From Marisa cornuarietis (taxonomy: Eukaryota > Mollusca > Gastropoda > Architaenioglossa > Ampullariidae): a DNA stretch of 64,000 nt. Under the pieces are notes generated by a model, which was not told the origin of the DNA, did not search any database, and saw nothing but the letters and a program-made list of their open reading frames with translations. Positions 39,601-51,280 of this stretch are shown here, piece after piece (the first letter of the stretch is position 1; every line of letters starts with the position of its first letter). The position numbers and the translations under genes are program-made. The DNA lies in assembly GCA_004794655.1 (NCBI GenBank), contig SMMW01000635.1, positions 927,001-991,000 on the forward strand. The letters run 5' to 3'.

Positions 39601-42600
39601 GTCCCAGCAGTTGCATCATCTGCCATAACCCTGTGTGGTGAGAAAACTCCGGGGGTGGGGGAAGGTTCACTGTATTTCTAGCCCGATAAAATGCCAATCA
39701 AAGCAAGCATGGCATCGGAGTCGGTGCTATAAATAGGGCGAATCCCATATCTGCCGACCATTGCACAGCCGTTATCAATGTCAGTCCGGGTTCTTCGCTA
39801 AAAATAGAACATGCCACCAACCGAATATTTGCTCAGTAGGCACAGTAATGTATATATTCAGTCGGAAGCACCCAAAGGGTTAATGAGGAAAATTAGTTCC
39901 TCCCATAGTACTGATAGGAAGATGTATCTGACTGCAGACCATTGATAGGTTCTCATTTCCTGTATTGCAGACAAAATCATTTTGTAAGTTTGCTTCATTC
40001 AGGAAGCAAAAGTGATATTGCCCAGTAATGTCATTGAAGTACTAGCAATATGATAATATTTTTTTTTCCCCATCCCACCAACTCTCAACTATAACAGGAA
40101 TCAAGTGCAATATGAACTGCAGAGAAGAAATGAAGCAGAGCAAGAAAGAGCAGCTTTGGTGAGTCAGTTACTGACATTTGCACCTGACCCCAAAATGAAT
40201 TCAACCTTTAGTATTGTAAAGAATATGTCAGTTATTGTATGCTAAAGAAAAGCAGGGAAAATGCTTTCTAGTCAAGTGAAAAGTGTTGGCAAACTTTCCC
40301 AGTTTCTCTGGAAAAACTACTATAGTTTCCTTTTATATTTTTCAGGGATTTTGAATAGTGTGGAAAACAGAAGAGAATAACATATCAAAATTTTCATTTT
40401 TAGGAGAAAATATATACAGACGTGACTGTTAAATGTAATAAGATATATCCCTTGTCTTTTAAAGGAGCGCCAGCTTGAAACGATCAGAGAATTACTCATG
40501 GATAAAAATAGCAAAAGCTACCTTGCTGATGCTGACCGTGAGCGCCTTCATAATCTTTACAACATCTATCCCCGCCCCGCTGGTCATGGTGGGGGTGATA
40601 AGTCACCTGGAAAGTGAGTATCATTGCTGAAAAAATGCTTAGTACGCTCTACATCGTAATCATTACTGTGTAATTATTATAGCCACAATATGTGAGCATA
40701 AATTACAGGCTACTTTAGAAGTCCAGATCTAGTATGTATTCTTGTTACTTAAAAGTCATCTTTTCTCTTATTTTCTGGATAATTTAAGTGCTGACTGGAA
40801 TACATGTACGTATTGTACAGGTTGAATACAATACTGGAATCCTCGGCCTCCATGCTGTCAGATATTAGTTACGATAAGACAGAAGATGATTTGGAGACAT
40901 CACACCTGCGTAGTGGGCGTCGCTGGAAGCGTCCGTCAGCTCCACCAGCAGATGATCTTGATGCACAAAATGGCAATACTCCACCCAAAAGGCACAAAGA
41001 TGTAAATTGTACTCTGCTTTTGGGGTTATCTAAGATTGTCTTTAGTTTTCTGGCTTACCTATGATTCTATGCTTTATTGAAAAAATATTCATTTGCAAAG
41101 TCATTTGAAAAATCCATGTTTTATTTTTCATTACAAATATACAGTTTGTGGTCTTGTCATGAAGGTGTACAATTTGCAGTATGTACTAGTTTGTAGAGTT
41201 CATGTGTCAGTATTGCAGAGATTTTTTTTTATTATGCTGGTTTCCAGTCTTCCAACTTTTTGTAGCACAACAATTGATCATAATTTCAACTATTCCAGGA
41301 CCTTGATAATTCAATAGTCACCACTACAACCATTACAGTTGACAACAAAGGGAAACCAATATCTGCAACCACAGAGGTTACAGTGCCCAAACTTAACAAA
41401 AGCTTCAGTGAACCAGCCCTTGACAAACATCTTGGTGAGCAGTTGTCTACTTTATGATCCAGTGCTAAGATGGGCTAGAGTATTTTAGGAAAATCACTAC
41501 CTTTATTGGTCAAAAAGGATGTTAAGTACAATTTGATAAACTTTTGCAGATGATCGTGACAGTGATGATGATATATGGGTAGCCCAAGAAGACACAAATA
41601 ATAATAGGAGGAGGAGAGGAATCTTAAAAAAGACTCCAGAGTAAGTGTTTTGAGAAGTAACAGTTTGCTTTGAGTCTAACTTTTGTCAAACATCTTGCAG
41701 TTTGTACCTGTTATATATTAAATTCACTTGCTATTTTACTGGTGGAAATTTACAAATTAACATACCTCCTGTGCAAATGGTAGATCTCCACAAGTTGACA
41801 TTCAGATGCTTCAAGCAGGAACATGCCTGGAATTTGCAACTGCATGATCGTATATTTGCAAACTATGACCACATGAACTTTATTTGGGTATTACACTTTT
41901 TAAAAAAAATTCCATGCATCTGTTTGTTTTTATTTATCTTTAGTTTTGTGCATTAATGGAATTTGATCTGTGGATTTTGCATACGCTACTTAAATAGTGT
42001 GAGAATCTGCCTGTACACTATTTTTCAGTGCTCCTCCAGCTTTAAGGAAAGCAAGCTCTGCTGGGCGAGGTTTGAACAGGGTGCATGTGTTTCTGTCAAG
42101 GACTGTCATCAAACCCACAACTTGTGTACCTGTACGTATGTGTGTGAGAAGCGGGTTGGGTGGTGTGTTTTATCTGGGGGGCCTGGCTGAAATTACTTGT
42201 GACCTTTATCTGTATATGACATGTACCTTTTTTTAAAAAATACTCTCCAATACTAAAAGACTCAGTAATGCAAGGCAGCATTTCATAATCGGGTTCATTG
42301 CAGCGGTAATGTCCCCATCAGTTTGTTTTTCTCTTAAGATTCCTACTTTCTCTTGCATCTTATATCCATGTTTAAACTAAGTTGAAAGCAGTAATTTTGT
42401 AGACAGATCAAGTTCTTAACATAATTGCCTGTGGTCTGACTGGTTTCACAACATGTTTTTACTTTCAGTGTGGCAAGAATATCAGGTTTGGTAAGATGGC
42501 CATGAAATGTAAAGGTAGGATATTGATTGTAACAAAAAGCTTCGGTTAAAGCATTGCAGTTGCCAAATTATGTAAAAGTTATGATTTTCCCTTTAGCATG

Positions 42601-45600
42601 GTGTGCATAGGTGGTATTCATGTTAAGCCTTTAATCAACTTCTAGGCCTGTAGGGCTATCATCCAAGTAGTTACCTATTATTTGGTATAGGCTTAAAAGG
42701 ACTTGCGGCCTTATTTTGATTTGTACCATCTGAAATTATCAGAGAAACAAAATATTTTCTGATACATCCAGTGCTTTATATTCACAAGAAAGTTCGTCAG
42801 AATGGATTTAATAGTGATTTTTTCATTCTCAGACTGTCGTGCGTCCTGCCATCCAGAGTGCAAGGATAAATTACCCCTACCTTGCATTCCCTCTGCACCT
42901 AGCACACCTGGCACATCAAAGCCATCCGAGGTGAGAAATGTTTAATTTGTTTCAGAATTAATATTTGTGAATAATTCATTTTCATAAACATTTACTAAGA
43001 TTGGTCACAAGGAGTTTTTAACTCATGTACCATGTATTTTGGTGATTCAGTAATGTCTAGGCTGCCAAATGCCCTGGTACAGCTCTTTTTATTTCTTTTA
43101 CATTTTGGTTTTTACATGATAAATACCACAGGAATAATGACCTTCATGATATCAATATCCATTTCTAGTTCTTCACATTTTTCTGTTTCTTCCTTTAGGG
43201 TTCTGTAGCTGATTTTGCCCCTGTTCAGAGACCCATGATTCCACGACTAGTGGTAAGAACGTTTGTAGGATTTTTGCACACATTCTTCATATTGTGTATT
43301 AACAAGCTTTAATAATATTTAATCCTTCAGCGACGGTAGGCTAAGCGGCAGTTTGACCCCATGGATGGATGTATTTAACCCGTTTTTCAAAAAATCATAA
43401 AAAAATTAACTATAACAGGTAGAAGAACAATAAAATGATAGATCAAAATGTAAAGAAAAGGAACAGCCTTACCTTGTGTTTGCTTGAAAACACTTTTATA
43501 GTATTCCTAACAGAAAATGCCATGATAATGAGCCCATACACAACGCGCACAGTGAAACATTTATGCATAAATGAATAAACAAATAAGGAAGGAAACTACA
43601 GAAACCATTGGGTAATAGTCCATCATAATTCCCTTTCTTTAACTGGTTCAGCCAATCAAAAAACTTCGTATTGTATTAAAGAGAGAATGTAAACATTGGT
43701 TGAGTGCCATTTTGAAGTACCATGCAGGTCACTCAGTTTGACATGAATTTGTACTCTAACAACCGCAAAGGAGAAGAAAATAGTGATATTTAAATTCTAA
43801 TCTATATTCTAATAAAACATGTTTGTTTGGTACTTTATGTCTGTATATATTGTGTAAATAATTTTTTTTGTTAATTCTGATACTGACCTTTAAGAGTTCT
43901 AAAACGTGTACAGTTCATTTGATTTTAGTACTTGAAGACAAATCCTATGTATCTTAAAATTTACACCAAGTGAATATTTTAAAAATGCTCTTTGAAATGG
44001 TGTATTATACAGATGGTTGTCTTTATTGTAGGTTAAGATATATAAGTTTTCAAAGCTGCTGGTCGAAATTTCAATACCGGGAATTTGCTAGCCATTTTCC
44101 AAACAGAAAGACAGGTACATTGGAAAACGCCGAAAATTAATGTCGAACGTAAAAACTATGTCATAAAAAGATCACTCGATAGAAAAATGAATCAACTATC
44201 AAATTCATTAATTTTTTATCCGAAACAAGTCATTTTGGAATGTGGAAAAAAAAGTTAGAAGAAAGCCCCAGGCAAATTCGCCAGGTATGCGGCCAAGCGT
44301 CCGCGCTCACTGGCGAATTCACCCGCGACGTCACGATTCGATTAGTATAGTTAGCATAGTTTAGTATACATTTGTTTTTATTGACTAATTTAGGTAGTAC
44401 TTTTGCACTCTGGTTGTTTTCATTTCTCTGTAGCTGTAACTACTAAGTAGAATTTAGTCTGTATGTTTTATCCAGATTTTTGGTTTTTTTTAAAATAATT
44501 TTCAAAGGTGAATTGTGCCAATGAAGTTGAGAGAAGAGGTCTTTCAGAAACTGGCATCTACAGAGTGCCTGGGTGAGTCACTAATTTTTCTGTTACACAT
44601 ATAGTGTCTTTTCAAATGTATGTGTGTGTATATGTATATATGGAGGAGACCAGGGAAAGGGGACCAGGTAGTTAGAGCACTAGGATCCAGACCAAAAGAG
44701 ATGCCTGGTTGATATCCATGTGGCTTAACAACCTTTCTCCCAGTCGACCCAGCTGTCAGAAATGGGTACCTGACTCGATACAGGGTTGGGAAGGTAAGGC
44801 AGAGAAAGATGGGCACCACCCTTTACATAAATATACATACAGAGAGAAAGTGTGTGTCTTGAAAGTCTGAACATACAATGGGCTTTTTTTTTTTTAAATC
44901 TTTACTCTCAGGTCAGACAGAGATGCTAAGGAGTTGAAAGAAAAATTTTTAAAGGGAAAAAGTCCTAATCTGGTGAGTAATAGACTTGACCTCTACTTGA
45001 TAAATTCCTCAGATAATTTGGGGTAACCTGATAGCATGTGCAGTTGTAGCATATTTTCTAAACAGCAGCATGTAGATGTTTTAGGAGACTACATATTCAC
45101 TCTACATAGAGAGAAATTAACTGCGATGTTCTAGCATACTGTAAAGCATGGACTTAGGCAACCCCCCAAAAAAATAATTAATATTTGTGCATAGACACGT
45201 CTGCATGGTCCAGTATATTAACGTTTTACATCTGTTCTGTCATAATGCATTTCTACCTTTTGTCTTTCATTGACTTTACCCACATTCATAGGAGTTTCAC
45301 TACAGGTATTGATCGACTTACGACCTATGCGACTTATGACCATTCGACTTTACGACCACAAACGCGAGCCACTACTGCTCCTTGTCTGGCAGCGCAAACA
45401 TTGCCCAGCTGGTTTTGATATGATTTGCAATTTGGAAAATGTTTCCTATGGTATTTTTTACACCTGTATTTTGTATGTTTTGCAAATATTAAACCAGTTG
45501 TACTGGTAATGCAGTGTTTTACTTAAACCTGAGGGCATGAAATGAACAAAGAAAATTATGCTAAAATATGACTTGAAGATTTTTATAACATCATTTCACA

Positions 45601-48600
45601 GTGCTGTTCATATAGCCTACTCAAGCTACGACTGGTCTTTCAGAACCAATTATGGTTGTAAGTCGAGCAATACCTGTACTTTAATAAGAGAATATAGTTA
45701 ATCTTACTAGTTACTTCTGTTGAAATCCTGCCTGGTTAATAATGCCCCTTTACTCAACTTCCGCTGGTGAACACCTAGTAGTGTTACAACTCTCTTTCTC
45801 CACTGAAGTGAGGACTAAAACGTTTTGGGCTTAGATCATGTCTCAGGACACTCTGTGTGTGACACCTGTTTGCAGGGCTGGTCATTGGGAGATTTTCTCT
45901 TCCCCACTCCAACATCCTCCTCTATTCATAGTGCCTCTAGATGCAAGCACATTTTTGTCAAGCCAACCAACCTTTACTGTTGGTAAAATGTAAAAGGCGA
46001 TAGAACTTCTATGGTTATTTCATCTTAGCATCAATTAGCATGTTCACAAGTTATACAGCCGGCAATGTTTATACACTTGCAGAATTTTTTTCTTCTTCTT
46101 TTCTTCCCAGTCCAACATATCTGATGTACATACTGTTTGTTGCTGCCTGAAAGATTTCTTACGCAATTTGAAAGAGCCTATTGTGACATTTTCAAGATGG
46201 CCAGAATTTGTGCGAGCTGCAGGTTGGTATTTTTGTTGTTGTTTGATTTCTCGAAGATTGTGTCTGTGATGGTTTTTAATAATTTAGAGACAATTAAGGA
46301 ATTATATTTCCTGTGTTATTGATATTTAATTTGCACCAAGAGACATCTAGTTACAAATCTTCACTTATGTTTAAAATAACCCTGAGAAAAGTGCATTCTT
46401 TGACATGAAAGGTTATTGGACTACTTTTGCCCTCCATTTCCACTTATTGCTATTTCCCTACTTCCTTTGCAAAATCACAATACTATCAGTCCTTGTTACT
46501 TGCGTTTTCTGTATTTGTCTTTTATTCGTTATCTTTTACTGTTGCTTATCCTTCCCTTGTTTATATGTTTGTTCTTCTGTCTCTCGTATGTTGTCCACGT
46601 CTCGTTATTGTTCTTAAGTGCCTTACAAGCATGCTCCTTACAAGTGTATGTGCTTATTATTATTTAAGGTTATAAATAGAATTTTCATAAATTAGGTGAA
46701 TCATTTATCATCTTTTACCATTTTTGGGCAGAGCATAACAGTCAGCAGGCCAGCCTAGACATGATGTGTGAAGCTGTCAATAGTCTTCCCACTGCTAACA
46801 AGGACACTCTAGCCTTCCTCATACAACATCTTCAAAAGTAGGTTGTGCCAAGTTGTAAACTCTTGTAGAACTAAATCTGACATCTTCTAACTACTAGTTT
46901 TACCTCACTTAAAATTGTACGGGGTGGGCATGTAGGTGTACATGAGTTATATCTCAAGGATCTTTTAACCTGTTACCCTTTGGGATTTTTTGTGTTTTAG
47001 GGAGACACCTATGGTATGAAAGTTTATTAATCATTGACATGCATGTGACAGGGTTGCAGCCTCTCCAGTCTGCAAAATGCCTATTAGTAACCTGGCAAAG
47101 GTGTTTGGGCCTACTATTGTGGGATACTCTTGTCAGGAGCCACAACCTATGCAGATGATAAATGAGACTCGGAAACAGGCCATGGTAAGTCATGGTTCAA
47201 GCAGATGTGTACCAAAGTTGCAGTCTGCATATAAGGAACATTTCTGCTGGTACATACTAAGAAGCTCATATCTCGTGTTGCAAAAAGAAATCTGTTCTTT
47301 CTTCTTCAGTGTCTAAATGATTCTTATTTTTCTCAATCTCCAATGAAAGGGTCATGCTAAAACATTTACATTTGTATAACATATTAAATTCTTCGTATAG
47401 GAAGCTGAGTAATTTGGATGAATATTTCCTTGTGAAATGAAAGTGTATGTAGAGGGAAGGAGTGGAGTTGGTGACAGGAGAAGATTCTTAGCGCGAACAT
47501 TTACATCCTGTGCTTCACTTTTATTCCTAAAAGCACTTTACCTGAGTACAGTTAAATTTTTCTGGTCATTTGCAGGTGGTAGAAAGGCTACTGGAGTTGC
47601 CAGCAGATTACTGGAGTAGGATTCTTGATGTTGATGACATCACCCTTTACCCTGCTGACACCCCATACACAACTGGTAGTCCCACTCCTCCAGGTTTGTT
47701 ATAATGCTAAGCATCAGTGATAAAGTAAAATGATGTTTTATTTATTTATTTTTTTTTTGACTTAGGATGTGTGAAGTGTTTGCAAGTCTGAAATTTTGTT
47801 CTTCCATACTTGTGTGAAGTTGTGGTAGCAATTTCACTACTTCTTTTATATAAATTTGGCCGGAGTGTAAAGTTAATGACCACTGGCTCCAGAGATGTTC
47901 TTTAGGCAGTTTGATCAGTAAAGAAAAGAAAGGTATGCTTACCTGATTCTGTGTAAATGTGCAGTTCTGCGCAGTCGATTGGGTCCTGTCCTAACACCAG
48001 GTACATATGAAAAACTGCAGAAGAGTCAGACAGTGACAGAAAAAAATGCAACCACACCAAGGTGAGTGCAGCATTTTCTCTCTCTCTTTTTTTAAGCTTT
48101 AGTCTTGAAATTTTTTTATGAAATCTATTTCAATCTTTTGAACTTGCATTAATAATAATCATAATTCACATAGGAACTTTTTCCTGCTTGCAGATGCAAA
48201 CACTCAGATGCAATATAGAAATATAAATAACACTTTCCGTTATTTCCAATTGCTGTAGAGGAGTTAAATAAATGAATCCTTTTTGTTGTCTTTCAGTATC
48301 ATTTATTATACTTTAGATAATGTTTCTACAGCTGTGTAAACAAGGGTTAATATTTCCTACTGTTTAAATTTTATTTTTGTACTCACACAATTTGTCTCAG
48401 TAAAGCATGCAAATAAATAATTTTGCATGCTTGAAAAGTGTGCACTTATTTCTTGTTAAGTCAAACATTTTGTGTATTTTATTGCTTGTGTCATTTTAAA
48501 GTCTTGATAGTATTAACAATTGAATTTCCTGACATTTATTTGTGATGTACAGTCGTGAGTGGGTATACTGGATGTATTTTTTTTTAGAATCCAAAAATTG

Positions 48601-51280
48601 TATGCCTTTTAATAATAGGCTAAACATCATTCTGCAGATGTTGAGATATTTAAGTGGAAGTCTTGATCCTAGTATTGGCCGGCATACTTACACTGCGCCT
48701 ATCACAAGACATGTAGTCCTCCTAGTCGCCATCTTGTCATGCTTTTACTGTCTCCTGCATTGCTTGTGATGCCATGACACACTTGATTATTTCCTGCTAT
48801 CTTGAGTTTCACATGAGCAGTGTAATAAAATAGAAGCCTTCAAGAATCTCATTTTTGCCTGGCTGGTAAGTGTAGAATTTAAAGTTAAGCAAACTTCTTA
48901 AAGTAACCTCAATGAATTGGAAAACATTTGTAAAATTAAGTACACATTTGAAAACTAATCAAATCATTCCCCCCAAAAAACTAAGTTTTGATACTGAATT
49001 GTTCACCTGTGTAAGCCAAAGAGTAAGTTGGCAAATTGTACATAAGCAGAAAGCATTGACCACCTCTTAATTCTCAACATTGCTAAACTTCATTCTCATG
49101 TTTTATGCTGTCATTTTTTGTAACACATATATATTTTTTTCATTAGAGCTATAATCTGTGGAACATAATGAATTATTTTGTTCATCAATACATCACAAAC
49201 AAAATCTTTTAGACTTAAAACAACCCAGTACAATCAGTACACAAAGAAAGACATCCACTTGAAAACAAGACTTAATATGCTTGAGGTTTTTTTTTTACAA
49301 TACAGCTTAGCAGAACAGATGGACAAGCATCACAAATACCTGTTGCATCATACATGCTGTCATCTGAATAGGTGTTGGCATGTGCATTGCCAGGCCAAGC
49401 TTGCAGCTGGCCAGTGTACAAGCTGAAGCAGTCTAACGTCAAAGCCACATGATAGCATGCGTCACGAGATGGGGATTAGTGAACGTTGATCGCCACATTA
49501 AGTTATAGTGCAGTTTTATGAGAAATACAGAGCAGAGTAGGAGAGAGTATGCGGCCCTTTGCAAGCATACCTGCAGCCCGCACAAAGGACACCGTACATT
49601 TGTGCGGCCCTCACGACAACACAAAAGTGGTCCATGCGGCCCTCGAGGGACCCTCAGTATAACATGCCTGCAATAAAGTATTGCATGCTCACTAATATTC
49701 TTTTTCCTTCGATTTGTTAACATATATGTATATATATATATATATTTAAACCCAAATAATAAGGCAAAACTGTTTGCTTTTTTGCATTTAAGCCTGCAAA
49801 TCAAACCTTCATTTTTCCAATCAGCAAAAGTCACAATGTATTATGATAATTCCTTTTACTAGAAATCTGTTTGCATGAACACAGCTTTTTCTCTCAACTC
49901 ACCTAATGCCTTGGCACACTTCTCTGTTTTGTCGTGCTTGTAGTGCACAAAATCATTGCTCATAAACCATTCCATTGGACTAATAACACCACCATAAACA
50001 ATTACAGTAAGACTAGAAATGATACAAACAATGCTCTGTGAAAATTAAACAGATTCATGCTTTAAAGAAAAATGTAAATCTAAATGTGTCATCTATGTAA
50101 AGTTTTGGCAGGAAAGGTCTTTATTTGCTTCCGTTACTGCATTTTCTTCACTTCTAAAATTGATAACTACTTGCAAGCCATGTTTATAAATTTCATAATG
50201 AATAATCTTGAGATGGCACTTTTCTTGTCTGCAGATTATAGTTTAGGTATGCCAGAACAAAAGCAAATTGACTCTACCTTTCATTCTAACCAACTAACCC
50301 ACTCCTTCCCTTCATGTGCATGCTTTGTGATCTTTGAATGGTTGGCAAGGTCTTTCTGTACCCTGGATTGTCAATGTGACACCATGGGTGTTCCTTCATG
50401 TTTGGCTAGGCTGATGCCACCGCTGTTTCGCCATTCTTCCGTTAGTGAAAGCGCAGTGTGATTCTGCCGGCCTATCACCAGTGATCTGCCATGTGCCATA
50501 TAGGCAAGTATTGTTTCAGTTCCCACTACCAGGTGTTCTGAAGGGATTTTCTTTTGCAAAAGTTTACCTTTCAGTGGTCATCTGCTCACCAGGTGAATGA
50601 ATATGATAGGTACTTTTTGTTGCACTTTCACAGTTGCAGGCAGAAATGGTAAGTACATACTGACCAGAATGCAACGATTGCAGTATCCATAGTAACTTAT
50701 CACATTATTCATCAGCAGTATTGGGTGCTCTTTGACATCTTTCTACCCATGGCCCAAAAATGGGTTTTTAAACTTGTTGTAAAGAATATATAAAGGATTG
50801 TTTAATTGTTAGATGCAGGCATGCAACTTCATAGATTTATGATGAAAGTTAAAGGAAAATTCTTAAGTAATATTGCATTACAAATTCCTTTTAAATGGTC
50901 AACTGATACCAAGTTCTGATTAATGGGTGCATAATATTTTCATTTTTGTATGTGCATACTTCATTTTTAACTTTTTTGGCATCAGAAAATGCGATGTCAT
51001 TTGTAGTCCATGCATTGACATTGCAACAGCAGTAGATACCATAGCTGATGATTTTGATGTCTTTCTTTGATGCTGATCTCTCTTGGACCTCTTTCTATAC
51101 CTTGAAAAATTTTCATTTAGAAGTAGCATGCCTGCTAATAACAGCAAGAATTTTGTAAACCTACTGCTAGATTCATTGTATATTTTTTCTCTCCATATTT
51201 CTGCCCTAAATAATCACAGGTATGCACACAAGACACTGCCATCAAAAAGAGGAAACTTCTTCTCTCCCTTTCCTAATTGA
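36618..51280 (+). CDS. RACGAP1: RACGAP1 / MgcRacGAP / Cyk4 orthologue, complete, 19 coding exons
   Basis: Rho-family GTPase-activating protein of the centralspindlin complex (with kinesin-6 MKLP1), acting at the spindle midzone to recruit Ect2 for cytokinesis. Coding exons: 36618-36699, 37186-37327, 40098-40158, 40465-40613, 40821-41001, 41299-41434, 41550-41640, 42029-42131, 42469-42514, 42833-42930, 43199-43252, 44508-44572, 44912-44972, 46111-46222, 46732-46837, 47052-47184, 47576-47693, 47965-48061, 51220-51280. All introns are GT-AG and phases join without a stop, giving 1896 nt, 631 residues, close to the vertebrate length. Seen: coiled-coil-like N-terminus (~28-125); SDISYDKT (158-165), matching the phosphorylated Ect2-docking segment; C1 zinc finger with exact family spacing (H300, C313, C316, C329, C332, H337, C340, C348); RhoGAP domain (~375-553) with arginine finger R400 in TGIYR and NLAKVFGPT; C-terminal GNFFSPFPN. 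ATG lies immediately after an acceptor. Least certain are the weak first coding donor and the 3.2-kb last intron. Confidence 0.95.
38533..39879 (-). mobile_element. piggyBac-type transposon relic in RACGAP1 intron 3 (antisense)
   Basis: The element lies between two TTAA tetranucleotides (38529-38532 and 39880-39883), the piggyBac target site. Its ends are similar but imperfect inverted repeats: CTCTTTGACTGCC on the left, and CCCTTTGGGTGCTTCC read from the right. On the minus strand the frame at 39431-38985 has an acidic/serine-rich N-terminus, an RGRGKGRGG tract, then FTGESGIKVPN and the N-terminal transposase fold region (YYKLFLTQAVINNLV, TNLYAAQ). It continues in another frame at 38967-38755 with EMERFLGLTLL, typical of the DDE_Tnp_1_7 family. 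The catalytic part is missing or unrecognisable, so it cannot move itself. It is about 1.35 kb, against well over 2 kb for full-length relatives, so a large internal deletion is likely. Confidence 0.8.
44645..44830 (+). repeat. SINE family B copy (RACGAP1 intron 13)
   Basis: It shares with the copies at 16840 and 31094 the core CCCAGTCGACCCAGCTG, a GGGTACCTGACTC block, AGGGTTGGGAAGGTAAGGCAG and GATGGGCACCACC, in the same order. The 5' part is a decayed tRNA-like head (GGTAGTTAGAGCACTAGGATCC). It ends before the tail seen in the other copies. Confidence 0.75.
45303..45676. mobile_element. 374-bp MITE with TA target duplication (mariner/pogo-like)
   Basis: The element in RACGAP1 intron 14 starts CAGGTATTGATCGACTTACG and ends with the near-exact inverse (GTAAGTCGAGCAATACCTG), flanked on both sides by TA. 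The TA duplication and CAGGTA-type ends point to the Tc1/mariner/pogo superfamily. No transposase is encoded, so it would depend on a relative for movement. Confidence 0.75.
45835..45895 (+). repeat. Degenerate SINE A fragment (tentative)
   Basis: The order TTAGATCATGTCTCAGGACAC, then TGTGACACCTGTTTGCAGGGCTGG, parallels the SINE A core (TCAGATCTCATCTCGGGCAC ... TGGCATCTGTTTACAGGGCTGG). Divergence is high, so this is a tentative call. Confidence 0.4.
46436..46672 (+). mobile_element. CR1/L2-like LINE 3' tail (RACGAP1 intron 15)
   Basis: This pyrimidine-rich segment aligns along its length with 58960-59205, including CTTGTTACTTG, a TCTGTATTTGTC-like run and a closing TTAAGTGCCTTACAAGCATG before a TTATTATTATTT end. 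Both look like the 3' untranslated end of the same 5'-truncated non-LTR retrotransposon family, inserted in the same orientation. No coding part remains in this copy. Confidence 0.6.
50640..50648 (+). other. RACGAP1: Candidate 9-nt microexon in the last RACGAP1 intron
   Basis: Nine bases are framed by a pyrimidine-rich acceptor ending TTGCAG and a perfect donor GTAAGT. Nine bases keep the frame: between the phase-2 exon ending at 48061 and the exon at 51220 it would add three residues (Gln-Lys-Trp) after Arg612. It may be an alternative exon or a chance pairing of good splice sites. Confidence 0.25.

Noticed and set aside
43321..44340. Possible DNA transposon in RACGAP1 intron 12, between GCGACGG and CCGCGACGTC patches
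   Set aside because: No inverted repeats or target duplication could be matched.
48197..48214. Alternative RACGAP1 last exon after TTGCAG at 48196
   Set aside because: In phase but stops after eight residues and lacks the conserved GNFF ending; the exon at 51220 fits the family better.
49439..49834. 131-codon minus frame with TGCGGCCCTC motifs in RACGAP1 intron 19
   Set aside because: Looks like a hAT-type or other repeat remnant, but I could not find ends or a target duplication.
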